Shown: positions 51,814 through 59,472, counted from the first letter of the stretch. The stretch: DNA of 64,000 nt from Albibacterium sp035514885 (GCF_035514885.1 NZ_DATJCH010000010.1:186001-250000), one strand, 5' to 3'. Numbers and translations are program-made. The notes: a model not told the origin generated them from the sequence alone.

Positions 51814-52323
51814 TTAGATATTTAATTTCCCCTCAATGCCACCAACCCCTTGTTTTGTATTTCCTGTAAGTGTGGCAGTAGCAATTTTCAATAAAGTAAC
51901 CATTTTTCCATCCTTCGTATCCCAGTATTTTGTTTCTTGCGGTGTTACGCGGATAACAGTTATGTCCGGATCGTTTTTATCTTCAAACCAAGCGTTTGCA
52001 ACGGGGCTCCATTTTTCTTCGATTGTATTTGAATCTGTATAAATATAAGCTTGACCATAAACAGAAAGATACTCGGATGAACCAGTATTAGAAAAGAAAA
52101 GCTGTACACTATCATCATTCTCAATTTCTACATTTTTGTTTGAAGTTGAGCCGCTAATAAACCAAAGATTCCCATCATCGTCTACTTCTTGAAGACCCAT
52201 TGGTCTTGCGGAAATAGGGTGTCCTTCAAGATCTGTACAAAACATGCATATCCGTGCACTTTCTGCTAAGTCCTTTAATTTCTTAATTGCTTCTTGATTA
52301 TTCAAATTTTCAGTCGTTCCCAT
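51814..52323 (-). CDS. Pyridoxamine-5'-phosphate-oxidase-fold (general stress protein 26-like) protein
   Basis: 169 residues, flavin-binding split-barrel. Motifs ARICMFCTDLEGHPISARPMGLQEVDDDGNLWFISGSTSNKNVEIENDDSVQLFFS match the Pyrid_ox_like/GSP26 family, which binds FMN or F420-type cofactors. TKYWDTKDGKMVTLLKIATATLTG follows at the C-terminus. It lacks the pyridoxamine-site Arg/His set of true PdxH. Cytosolic; the role is likely protective under oxidative or general stress. Single gene. Confidence 0.85.
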   Translation of the reverse strand: MGTTENLNNQEAIKKLKDLAESARICMFCTDLEGHPISARPMGLQEVDDDGNLWFISGSTSNKNVEIENDDSVQLFFSNTGSSEYLSVYGQAYIYTDSNTIEEKWSPVANAWFEDKNDPDITVIRVTPQETKYWDTKDGKMVTLLKIATATLTGNTKQGVGGIEGKLNI

Positions 52324-52412
52324 AAATCGTATATTTGATTTATATAACCTTTACTGGCCGAAAAAGTTTTCTTTAGATTAAATCGGCATTTGATGAAGCA
52401 ATAAGAAACCTG

Positions 52413-53666
52413 CTATCTTGCGTAAGATTTTTTTCTGTTTTCTTGTTTAAAAGACCTGAAAGGTTTTTTTGTTTGTGTGTTCTTTTTCTTCGCTGAAACT
52501 ATAGGTGTGCTTCCAAAAGTGATTGCATAAGGATGATCTTCAACCAAAGGAATTTTTTGGGCAGTTAGCTTGTTTATATCTTGCAAGAAAGCTCTTTCTT
52601 CATGATCACAGAATGAAAGTGCACTTCCACTTAATCCTGCTCTTCCTGTTCTTCCAATTCGATGGACATAGGTTTCAGGCTGGTTAGGGAGATCAAAATT
52701 CACAACATAACTAAGCTGATCTACATCAATACCACGAGCGGCGATATCAGTAGCTACCAGTACACGTATTTTTCCATCTTTAAAAAAGCTTAATGCTTTT
52801 TGCCTTGCATTCTGAGATTTGTTTCCGTGTATAGCAGCTGAAGTAATAGAAGCACGACTGAGTACTTTTACCAATTTATCTGCTCCGTGTTTGGTTCTTG
52901 TAAAAACCAAAACGCTGTTCATCTTTTTGTCCTTTAACAAATGGATCAATAAAGAAGGTTTGTCTTTTTTCTCAACCGGATAAATAGCTTGGGTTATTTT
53001 TTCAACAGTGGATGAAGTAGGTGTTACTTCAACGCGTGTCGGATTGTTTAGTATGGAGTTTGCTAAGCCTGCAATTTCAGAAGGCATGGTTGCCGAGAAA
53101 AATAGGGTTTGTTTCTTTTGTGGAATTTTAGCTGTTATTTTCTTTACATCATTAATAAATCCCATATCCAACATACGGTCAGCTTCATCTAATACGAATA
53201 TTTCTACATTCGATAAATTCAATGCACGCTGGTTTAGTAAGTCAAGCAATCTGCCTGGCGTAGCAACTAAAACATCAACACCATTTCTTAATGTACTGAT
53301 TTGCGCACCAATTGAAACACCTCCAAAAACAACTGTGTGTTTTAGACCGGTATGTTTTCCATAAGCGGCAAAACTATCATCGATTTGAATGGCTAATTCA
53401 CGTGTGGGGCTTAAAATCAAGGCCTTTATAGTCCTTGGTGCAGTGGGTTTACCATGCAATAATTGTAAGATTGGGAGAGCAAATGCTGCTGTTTTACCTG
53501 TACCGGTTTGCGCAATGGCTAATAAATCTTTTTTATCTAATACAACAGGAATAGATTGCTCTTGTATGGGGGTAGGATTTGTGTATCCTTCTGTCTTAAT
53601 CGCCTTTAATAGAGGGTCAATAAGATTTAATTGTTCGAATGTCAAATTGTTTTTCTTAAGTGTCAT
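52413..53666 (-). CDS. DEAD-box RNA helicase (RhlE-like)
   Basis: 417 residues with all motifs in order: Q motif TPIQEQSIPVVL, I AQTGTGKT, Ia PTRELAIQ, GG (FGGVS), Ib TPGRLLDL, II DEAD, III SAT, IV VLVFTRT, V ATDIAARGID and VI HRIGRTGRA. A basic C-terminal tail (SAKKKNTQTKKPFRSFKQENRKKSYA) should give extra RNA binding, as in RhlE. It probably assists ribosome assembly and cold growth. Its mRNA leader contains a hairpin just before the start codon, suggesting feedback or temperature control. Paralogue of the helicase at 3088-4224. Confidence 0.94.
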   Translation of the reverse strand: MTLKKNNLTFEQLNLIDPLLKAIKTEGYTNPTPIQEQSIPVVLDKKDLLAIAQTGTGKTAAFALPILQLLHGKPTAPRTIKALILSPTRELAIQIDDSFAAYGKHTGLKHTVVFGGVSIGAQISTLRNGVDVLVATPGRLLDLLNQRALNLSNVEIFVLDEADRMLDMGFINDVKKITAKIPQKKQTLFFSATMPSEIAGLANSILNNPTRVEVTPTSSTVEKITQAIYPVEKKDKPSLLIHLLKDKKMNSVLVFTRTKHGADKLVKVLSRASITSAAIHGNKSQNARQKALSFFKDGKIRVLVATDIAARGIDVDQLSYVVNFDLPNQPETYVHRIGRTGRAGLSGSALSFCDHEERAFLQDINKLTAQKIPLVEDHPYAITFGSTPIVSAKKKNTQTKKPFRSFKQENRKKSYAR

Positions 53667-53669
53667 TTC

Positions 53670-53748
53670 TCTTTTTAAGAGAGGCTCCTTAAAAAGAATC
53701 AGTTAATCTCCATGATCAACTAAAATGATTAATTTTTTTGCAAAGGTA
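53670..53748 (-). promoter_or_regulatory. Promoter -7 element and leader hairpin of the RhlE-like helicase gene
   Basis: On the minus strand TACCTTTG (53748-53741) is an exact TAnnTTTG element, giving a leader of about 70 bases. In the leader, TCTTTTTAAG and CTTAAAAAGA (53688-53697 and 53670-53679) form a 10-bp stem whose eight-base loop region holds part of AAGGAG. The stem ends three bases before the ATG at 53666, so it can hide the ribosome-binding region. A role as cold or helicase-dependent control element is inference. Confidence 0.5.
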
Positions 53749-53770
53749 CATAAATATATTAGGTTTGAAT

Positions 53771-54325
53771 ATGAAGACAGAGAAAGAAAAGATGCTTGCA
53801 GGAGAATTATACAATGCAATTGATCCTCAACTTACAAAGGAAAGGGTTAAGGCAAGATTGCTTACAAAGAAGTTGAACGATAGTAGAAAAGATGAAGAGG
53901 AACTACAAGCTGCTATAATTAAAGACTTGATACCAAACGCCGGAGCCGGAATATGGATAGAAGCTCCCTTTTATTGTGATTATGGATCCAACATTTTTAC
54001 CGGCGAAAAAGTATTTTTCAATTTTAACTGTGTTATACTTGATGTGATGAAGGTGTCAATTGGAAGTAGAACCATGTTTGGTCCCAACGTTCAGATTTAT
54101 ACTGCTACTCATCCAATTAATCCGATAGAAAGGGCTTCAGGTCTTGAGTTTGCAAAATCTATCACAATAGGTGAGGATGTCTGGATCGGGGGGAGTGCTG
54201 TAGTTTGTCCGGGTGTTACTATTGGCGACCGTACAATAATCGGCGCTGGTAGTGTAGTAACCAAAGATATTCCTTCAGATGTAATTGCTGCTGGTAATCC
54301 TTGTAAAGTGATTCGTAGTTTGTAG
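53771..54325 (+). CDS. Sugar O-acetyltransferase (maltose acetyltransferase-like)
   Basis: 184 residues from ATG 53771 (MKTEKEKMLAGELYNAIDPQL, the standard family N-terminus); the frame runs to TTG 53738 within the spacer. Left-handed beta-helix hexapeptide repeats run through GAGIWIEAPFYCDYGSNIFTGEKVFFNFNCVILD to VWIGGSAVVCPGVTIGDRTIIGAGSVVTKDIPSDVIAAGNPCKVIR. The catalytic His lies in YTATHP. It transfers acetyl from acetyl-CoA to glucose or maltose, or to related sugars. It is divergent from the helicase and stops 30 bases before the TPP riboswitch, but is not under it. Confidence 0.93.
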   Translation: MKTEKEKMLAGELYNAIDPQLTKERVKARLLTKKLNDSRKDEEELQAAIIKDLIPNAGAGIWIEAPFYCDYGSNIFTGEKVFFNFNCVILDVMKVSIGSRTMFGPNVQIYTATHPINPIERASGLEFAKSITIGEDVWIGGSAVVCPGVTIGDRTIIGAGSVVTKDIPSDVIAAGNPCKVIRSL

Positions 54326-54355
54326 GACCGATCATATTTTGTATCTTGCAGAACA

Positions 54356-54441
54356 ATTGCACGGGGTGCTTAATCAAAAAGATTAGGCTGAGATAACACC
54401 CGATACCTGATTTGGATAATGCCAACGTAGGGATGCAGCTA
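54356..54441 (+). ncRNA. TPP riboswitch (THI element)
   Basis: The sequence holds the whole conserved core of the thiamine-pyrophosphate aptamer: ACGGGGTGCTTAA, then GGCTGAGATAACACCC, GATACCTGATTTGGATAAT, and GCCAACGTAGGGATGCA. TGCA at 54358-54361 pairs with TGCA at 54434-54437 as the closing P1 stem, and the GGGTG/CACCC arm forms P2/P3. TPP binding to such elements shuts down the downstream genes in nearly all known cases. Start 75 bases before the methyltransferase ATG. Aptamer identity is certain by sequence; the control mode is inferred from the terminator that follows. Confidence 0.95.
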
Positions 54442-54456
54442 AGATATTTCCATTTT

Positions 54457-54504
54457 AAGCTCCATTGTCTTTTGGTATTAAAAGAATTTGGGGCTTTTGT
54501 TTTT
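54457..54504 (+). terminator. Intrinsic terminator of the TPP riboswitch (expression platform)
   Basis: AAGCTCC (54457-54463) pairs with GGGGCTT (54490-54496, one G-T), and CTTTT (54469-54473) pairs with AAAAG (54480-54484) inside it; TTTTGTTTTT follows. The hairpin ends 13 bases before the methyltransferase start codon. It fits a transcription-termination switch: TPP-bound aptamer permits the terminator. Confidence 0.7.
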
Positions 54505-54516
54505 AACAATATAGAA

Positions 54517-55239
54517 ATGGAAATACAAAAGAAAGATTTCGGACTTATTCCTCAAAGTCACCAGAACTGGCAAGGCAGACCAGAATGGTTTTTTAATCGC
54601 GAACATACGGATACCTACGAACAATGGTATGAAGGACGTTATAAACGTGCTGAAGTATGGCAAAAGAAGGTTATGGAACAACTCGTTTCCAAAGATACCA
54701 GAATTAAGACTTTATTGGAGTTCGGTTGTGGAACCACACGTTTTACCCGATGGTGGAAAGAGATAGGAATTGAAGCAACAGGAGGTGATATTTCGCCTTT
54801 AATGCTCTCACAGGCTATCCATTTATTTGAAGGAGATCTGGTAATGGCTGATTCTCATCATATGCCCTTTAAGGACCATACTTTTGATTCCCTGGCCTTT
54901 ATAACAACTTTTGAGTATTATAAAAATCCTGTAAAAGTCATAAGAGAAGCTGCAAGAGTTGCAAAATATGGCATCGCCATGGGAATGATGAACCGTAATT
55001 CTCCAAAAGTGCTTCGCAGACGTGTACAGGAAGCATTTGGTAAAAACCCTTTCTACGTTACTGCAACTTTTTATACTCCTCAACAACTAAGCAGTATTAT
55101 TCATGAGGCTTTAAAGGGAAGGGATTATTCAATTGAATGGACCTGTACTGGTTTGCCAAAATGGTTTCCCGTACAGCAATGGAGTGTGCCTTTTGGCGAT
55201 TTCTTTGGCTTGTATGTTAAGCTCAATGATGTAGACTAG
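54517..55239 (+). CDS. Class I SAM-dependent methyltransferase, first gene of TPP-riboswitch operon
   Basis: 240 residues from ATG 54517; earlier in-frame codons lie inside the riboswitch. Motif I is LLEFGCGTTRFT (about 66-77), the acidic end of the second strand is GGDIS (Asp91), and ADSHHMPFKDHTFDSL (about 111-125) fits the motif for binding the adenine side. The fold is Methyltransf_11/25-like. The N-terminus is rich in aromatic and charged residues (QGRPEWFFNREHTDTYEQWYEGRYKRAEVW) and the C-terminus (CTGLPKWFPVQQWSVPFGDFFGLYVKL) is distinctive. Target unknown. A Trm112-like protein, a methyltransferase activator in known systems, is encoded last in the same operon. Confidence 0.85.
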   Translation: MEIQKKDFGLIPQSHQNWQGRPEWFFNREHTDTYEQWYEGRYKRAEVWQKKVMEQLVSKDTRIKTLLEFGCGTTRFTRWWKEIGIEATGGDISPLMLSQAIHLFEGDLVMADSHHMPFKDHTFDSLAFITTFEYYKNPVKVIREAARVAKYGIAMGMMNRNSPKVLRRRVQEAFGKNPFYVTATFYTPQQLSSIIHEALKGRDYSIEWTCTGLPKWFPVQQWSVPFGDFFGLYVKLNDVD

Positions 55240-55241
55240 CG

Positions 55242-56294
55242 ATGAAGGAGCTTGGAAAAATTCAGCATGGCTTTTTTGAAGATACCATTCTTCAAAATTG
55301 TGGATATAAACGAAAGGAAGTTAGCTGCGGACCAGGTTTTGGAGTAGATGTAGCAGTTATTGATTTACCGAATGGTTTGGCAATGGCAACAGCCAGTGAT
55401 CCCTTGTCGTTAATTCCTTCTTTAGGTCTGGAAGAGTCTGCCTGGCTCTCGGTTTATCTGATGGCAAATGATATTGCAACTACGGGCCATTCAGCAATGT
55501 ATGCTCAATTTGTATTAAATCTTCCTGCACATTTTTCTGCTACAGATTTTAAAACCTACTGGAATTATATCCACTTGTTTTGCAAGGAAATGCATGTAGC
55601 TATTACTGGTGGACATACGGGTTTTATTGAAGGACAAAATTCTACTATCGCAGGTGGAGGAACATTAACCACTATCGCGTCAAAAACAGATTTGCTGATT
55701 TCAAAAAATGCTGAGGTTGGCAATGTGCTTTTAGTAACCAAACAATGTGCTATTTCTTCTTCAGCGATTTTGGCAATGAGTTTTCCTGAAACGGTGAAAA
55801 ACAAGTTAGGAAAGGAAATATATGACCAAGGCTGTGGGCTGTTCTATAAAACTTCATCGGTTAACGATGCATTGGTTGCTGTTGGTTCAAATATTAATAA
55901 TTCAGGAATAACGGCCATGCACGATGTCACAGAAGGCGGAGTTTTAGGTGCTATTTATGAATTAGCCATTGCATCTGGAAATGGTGCACGTATTGAAAAC
56001 AAATCCTTACCCATGGGTGAGGCTCAAATGCGAATATGCGATTTGTTTTCAATTGATCCTCGTTACAGTATTGGAGCTGGTTCAATGATCATTGCAGTAA
56101 GGAGAGGGCATGAAAAAGATGTGATAAGCAGGCTTAAAGATCAAAATATAGACTGTACAATTGTAGGAGAATTAACTGAAAAGGAGAGAGGGATTAAATT
56201 GATAGAAGACAATAAAGACAGCGATTTACTTTATTCAGAAAAGGATCCATATTGGAATGCATTTTTTAAAGCTTATCAAAAGGAGTGGAAATAA
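55242..56294 (+). CDS. AIR synthase/ThiL/HypE-superfamily protein
   Basis: 350 residues. The ATP-binding N-terminal domain has GPGFGVDVAVIDLPNGLAMATASDP, LSVYLMANDIATTGHSAMYAQF (the ND-x-A-x-x-G motif) and VAITGGHTGF. The C-terminal AIRS domain shows MHDVTEGGVLGAIYELAIASGNGARI. Members of this superfamily use ATP to activate an amide, selenide, carbamoyl or phosphate group: PurM, PurL, SelD, HypE and ThiL. The HypE C-terminal Cys motif is missing, so it is not a hydrogenase maturation protein. ThiL phosphorylates thiamine monophosphate, which suits a TPP riboswitch, but the sequence is not a clear ThiL. It starts two bases after the methyltransferase stop. Confidence 0.85.
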   Translation: MKELGKIQHGFFEDTILQNCGYKRKEVSCGPGFGVDVAVIDLPNGLAMATASDPLSLIPSLGLEESAWLSVYLMANDIATTGHSAMYAQFVLNLPAHFSATDFKTYWNYIHLFCKEMHVAITGGHTGFIEGQNSTIAGGGTLTTIASKTDLLISKNAEVGNVLLVTKQCAISSSAILAMSFPETVKNKLGKEIYDQGCGLFYKTSSVNDALVAVGSNINNSGITAMHDVTEGGVLGAIYELAIASGNGARIENKSLPMGEAQMRICDLFSIDPRYSIGAGSMIIAVRRGHEKDVISRLKDQNIDCTIVGELTEKERGIKLIEDNKDSDLLYSEKDPYWNAFFKAYQKEWK

Positions 56295-56295
56295 A

Positions 56296-56949
56296 ATGGA
56301 AAGAAATAAAATATCGGGGGGAATATACTTAGTTATTAATCCATCCATGAGGCGAATTGAGCTTCTTAATAGATTAGAGGAGGTCTTGCAGGCAGGTGTT
56401 GCAATTGTTCAGATTTGGGATAATTGGGAACCATTGATAAATAGACAGGATGTTATTATGGAAGTATCCAACCTATGTCATAGGCATCATGTTCCGGTAC
56501 TCATAAATAATAGTTGGGAGCTACTTAGTTCCTTTCCGCTTGATGGCGTGCATTTTGATGCCATTCCGGACGATTATGCCCAAATTCAACAATATATAAA
56601 GCAAGATTATTTAGTAGGCATTACCTGTAATAATGATTTGTCGCTTGTTGATTGGGCAGATAAAAATAAGCTAGATTACATTTCTTTCTGTTCAATTTTC
56701 CCCTCTTCAACAAGTACTAGTTGTGAACTGGTTTCATTTGATAAGATACAAGAAGCACGACGAATGACATCCTTGCCCTTGTTCTTAGCTGGGGGTATTC
56801 AGCTAAGCAATATGTCACTATTAAACGAGCTAGATTATGACGGGGTAGCCATTATTTCAGGAATAATGAGCTCTGAAAATCCAGCTCAAGTCACCAAACA
56901 ATATTTAGAAACTTTAAGAAATAAAAACAATGAGAATCGCAACAATTAA
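56296..56949 (+). CDS. ThiE/TenI-superfamily protein with altered active site
   Basis: 217 residues, TIM barrel of the thiamine-phosphate synthase family. Recognisable elements are AGVAIVQIWDNW, PVLINNSWELL, GVHFDAIPDD, VGITCNND, LDYISFCSIFPSSTSTSC and LFLAGGI. In true ThiE the first is VQLR(E/D)K and the second INDR; here QIWDN and INNSW replace them, removing the basic residues that hold the pyrophosphate substrate. It therefore probably does another reaction or binding job. Start ATG 56296 has a good AAGGAG ribosome site 11 bases upstream, inside the preceding stop region. It overlaps the next gene by 20 bases. Confidence 0.8.
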   Translation: MERNKISGGIYLVINPSMRRIELLNRLEEVLQAGVAIVQIWDNWEPLINRQDVIMEVSNLCHRHHVPVLINNSWELLSSFPLDGVHFDAIPDDYAQIQQYIKQDYLVGITCNNDLSLVDWADKNKLDYISFCSIFPSSTSTSCELVSFDKIQEARRMTSLPLFLAGGIQLSNMSLLNELDYDGVAIISGIMSSENPAQVTKQYLETLRNKNNENRNN

Positions 56950-57220
56950 TAAGCTTTGCTGTCCTTTTGATAAAGCTGACTTGTCTCTACAGATTATTAC
57001 TCAAGATATTGATAAGAACATTTTAGAGGGATTACTTACTTGCAGTCAATGTAATCGCTATTTTCCCATCGTTAAAGGAATTCCTATTATGAGTCCGGAT
57101 GAATTTAGGGAGTCTAAGTTAGAGCAACCTTTAATAGAAAGCTGGCAAGACCATTTACAAGGAAAAGAACTTAAGAACTTTCGTTTAGGGGCTACTATAA
57201 CCGATAATCAAGAAGCTTAA
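56930..57220 (+). CDS. Trm112-family zinc protein, last gene of TPP-riboswitch operon
   Basis: 96 residues. The Trm112 pattern appears as NKLCCPFDKADLSL (Cys10, Cys11), CSQCNRYFPIVKGIPIMSPDEF (Cys38, Cys41). The second Cys of the first CxxC pair is replaced by Asp14 and the preceding residue is Cys10, so zinc binding may be altered. Trm112 proteins activate methyltransferases in eukaryotes and archaea by covering a hydrophobic surface; bacterial forms are less well known. The C-terminal tail (LIESWQDHLQGKELKNFRLG) is longer than in minimal forms. Its start overlaps the ThiE-like gene, showing tight coupling. Likely partner: the methyltransferase at 54517. Confidence 0.8.
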   Translation: MRIATINKLCCPFDKADLSLQIITQDIDKNILEGLLTCSQCNRYFPIVKGIPIMSPDEFRESKLEQPLIESWQDHLQGKELKNFRLGATITDNQEA

Positions 57221-57225
57221 AATGA

Positions 57226-57963
57226 TCACGACGATTGTATAAAATTTAATAAAGTTGAAGTATTACTTAAGGCATGTCCGTTTATGTCATTATTAAAAAA
57301 TGCCCAAACGGCATGCCCTTCTTTTTGCCACATAAGGAATTTCTCTGCATATTCTTTTAAAACCTGATCGCTATAAGAAGAAGCATACAGAGCTTTCGGG
57401 CCATGAAAACGAACATAGATATTTTTTGCGGTTATAAATTCTTTGTAGGGAAACTTTTCTGATTGCGCGATAACAAATGCAATATTATATCTCTTCATTA
57501 AATCCAACGATTCATTGCTATACCACGATTCGTGACGTACTTCCATTGCAAATTCATATTCAGGATATTTGTTCATTAATGTTGCATAAAAGATTTCATC
57601 AGTTTTTGCATCAAACGCAACACTTGCCGGGAGTTGAATCAACACAGGTCCCATTTTGTCTTTCATTGGTTTAAAAATATCGAAAAATCGCTCTAAAGGT
57701 TCTTCCGGATCATGCAGTTTTTTCATGTGACTTAAATAGCGACTTATCTTTGGGCAGAATAGAAAATCGTCAGGAACCTGGTCAACCCATTTATGAACCG
57801 TGGAAGCTAGCGGTAAATGATAGAAACTACTGTTTATCTCCGTTACCTTATAATGTTGAGCATAAAAGGAAAGGTAGTCGGTTGTTTTTAGCTTTTCAGG
57901 ATAAAACGTTCCTTTCCAACCTTTATAGCTCCATCCGGAAGTACCAATATGTATCTCATTCAT
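57226..57963 (-). CDS. DUF72-family protein (YecE-like)
   Basis: 245 residues from ATG 57963 (MNEIHIGTSGWSYKGWKGTFYPE, the standard family start); a Met eight codons upstream is possible. The DUF72 hallmark GTSGWSYKGW, EINSSFYHLPLAST, FAMEVRHESWYSNE and VRFHGPKALYASSYSD are all present. It is a TIM-barrel protein of unknown function found widely in bacteria. It converges on the Trm112-like gene with only five bases between the stops, so the two mRNAs overlap at their 3' ends. Confidence 0.9.
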   Translation of the reverse strand: MNEIHIGTSGWSYKGWKGTFYPEKLKTTDYLSFYAQHYKVTEINSSFYHLPLASTVHKWVDQVPDDFLFCPKISRYLSHMKKLHDPEEPLERFFDIFKPMKDKMGPVLIQLPASVAFDAKTDEIFYATLMNKYPEYEFAMEVRHESWYSNESLDLMKRYNIAFVIAQSEKFPYKEFITAKNIYVRFHGPKALYASSYSDQVLKEYAEKFLMWQKEGHAVWAFFNNDINGHALSNTSTLLNFIQSS

Positions 57964-57997
57964 TTTTGACTCTTTAAAGCTTAACAAGCCATTCTCT

Positions 57998-58075
57998 AAT
58001 CTGTTTTTGAACTTAAGTGTTTAATCTATTTTCGCACATATACTGTTCGAAATCGAACGCTTTTAAAAACAGATT
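57998..58075. promoter_or_regulatory. Nested inverted repeats between DUF72 and MacA-like genes
   Basis: Outer arms AATCTGTTTTT (57998-58008) and AAAAACAGATT (58065-58075) are perfect 11-bp complements. Inside lies the near palindrome GTTCGAAATCGAAC (58045-58058). They occupy the spacer between the divergent DUF72 and efflux genes. The inner palindrome is a fair operator candidate for a dimeric regulator; the outer pair could form a long-range loop. No -7 element was clear. Confidence 0.45.
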
Positions 58076-58165
58076 GATTGTAATCGTCTGTGTTTCTGTG
58101 TGTTAAATATGTGGCACAAGCTTGTCTATAGATTGGAAGGCAGATGGTTATATCTGATATAAAAT

Positions 58166-59416
58166 ATGGACAGAATACTGATTAAGAAAAAGTGGAATAA
58201 TAAGCGTATTGCAACCATTGCAGGTATTGTTGCATTATTGCTATTAATAACAGCAAGTTATTATTTTACATCTGGAAATTCAAGGTTGAATGTTGAAAAA
58301 GAAAGGATCTCAATTGCTGAAGTTAAAGATGATTCTTTCCGGGAATACATACCGGTTAATGGAATGATACTTCCTATTAGTACTATCTATTTAGATGCTT
58401 CAGTTGGTGGTCGTGTTGAAGAAAAATTTGTAGAGGATGGTGCCATTATGAAAAAAGGGGATGCCATTATGCGTTTATCAAATACGGATCAGGAATTAAG
58501 CCTGGTGAACCAAGAAACACAGGTATTAAATCTTCTTACTCAAATGGAGATTGCCAAAACGAATGCCCAACAAAACACCGTAATACATTTGAATCAAATG
58601 GCAGATGTAGAAAATGCATTTAGAGAAGCGAAGCGCATATATGATATGAATAAGCAACTCTATAAAAAACGAGTGATTAGCTCTCAGGAATATCAGAAGA
58701 CACTAAATGATTATAACTACCAAAAAGAGAGAAAGAACCTTGCCAAACAAATTTTAAAGCAAGATTCTATTTCTACTAAACAATCCTTAGATCAAAGTGA
58801 GCAAACCTATAATCGTACTCGAAGTGCACTCGAACTTATGCGTAGAAAAGTAGGGGATTTGATTGTTCGTGCACCGGTTGATGGGCAGTTAACTTCTTTC
58901 GATGCTGAAATCGGACAAAGTAAAAGCTCTGGAGAGCGATTAGGCCAAATCGATGTTTTGAGTGGCTTTAAGGTTCGTGCCGATATAGATGAGCATTATA
59001 TTTCCAGAATATACCCGGACCTCGAAGGTGAGTTTACACTATCAGGAAAAACTTATAAATTACGCATAAAGAAAGTTTATACCCAAGTAACCAATGGTCG
59101 TTTTCAGGTCGATATGGAATTTAGCGATGAAATTCCGAAAGGTATACGGCGAGGTCAAACTCTGCAGATACGTTTAGCCTTAAGTGATGAAACGAAGGCT
59201 TTGGTTGTTCCTAAAGGTGGATTCTATCAGCAAACCGGAGGAAACTGGATATTTAAGCTTGACAAAGATGGTAAAACTGCCTATCGTGTTGATATTCAGT
59301 TGGGAAGGCAGAATCCTGACTTCTATGAGATACTACAAGGATTAAAACCAGGTGATAAAGTAATTACATCAAGCTATGAAAGTTATGAGAAAGTCCAAGA
59401 ACTTGTAATTAAATAG
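58166..59416 (+). CDS. Periplasmic adaptor subunit of MacAB-like efflux system (HlyD/MacA family)
   Basis: 416 residues. One N-terminal membrane helix (ATIAGIVALLLLITASYYFTS) places the rest in the periplasm. Biotinyl/lipoyl-like strands (ASVGGRVEEKFVEDGAIMKKGDAIMRLSNTD), a long coiled coil (about 110-220, LLTQMEIAKTNAQQNTVIH and RIYDMNKQLYKKRVISSQEY), and the barrel (LIVRAPVDGQLTSFDAEIGQS ... VITSSYES) identify an RND/ABC adaptor. It would connect the ABC permeases to an outer-membrane channel such as TolC. Followed 56 bases later by the ATPase gene. Confidence 0.92.
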   Translation: MDRILIKKKWNNKRIATIAGIVALLLLITASYYFTSGNSRLNVEKERISIAEVKDDSFREYIPVNGMILPISTIYLDASVGGRVEEKFVEDGAIMKKGDAIMRLSNTDQELSLVNQETQVLNLLTQMEIAKTNAQQNTVIHLNQMADVENAFREAKRIYDMNKQLYKKRVISSQEYQKTLNDYNYQKERKNLAKQILKQDSISTKQSLDQSEQTYNRTRSALELMRRKVGDLIVRAPVDGQLTSFDAEIGQSKSSGERLGQIDVLSGFKVRADIDEHYISRIYPDLEGEFTLSGKTYKLRIKKVYTQVTNGRFQVDMEFSDEIPKGIRRGQTLQIRLALSDETKALVVPKGGFYQQTGGNWIFKLDKDGKTAYRVDIQLGRQNPDFYEILQGLKPGDKVITSSYESYEKVQELVIK

Positions 59417-59472
59417 CGTATAAAATAATTATAAACTAATTCTGAACTATAAATTAATAGCTAAATATTAAT

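Noticed and set aside
52350..52395. GCCGA/TCGGC spaced repeat between the stress-protein and helicase genes
   Set aside because: Only five paired bases over a loop of about 21 bases and no T run; chance is a fair explanation.
53008..53364. 118-codon open frame opposite the RhlE-like helicase
   Set aside because: Falls across conserved helicase motifs on the other strand, so it is a shadow frame.
54412..54516. Extended N-terminus of the methyltransferase
   Set aside because: The extra codons run through the TPP aptamer and its terminator, which are RNA structures; ATG 54517 starts the family-like region.
55242..56294. HypE hydrogenase maturation protein
   Set aside because: The superfamily fits, but the C-terminal Cys motif needed for HypE chemistry is absent and no hydrogenase gene is near.
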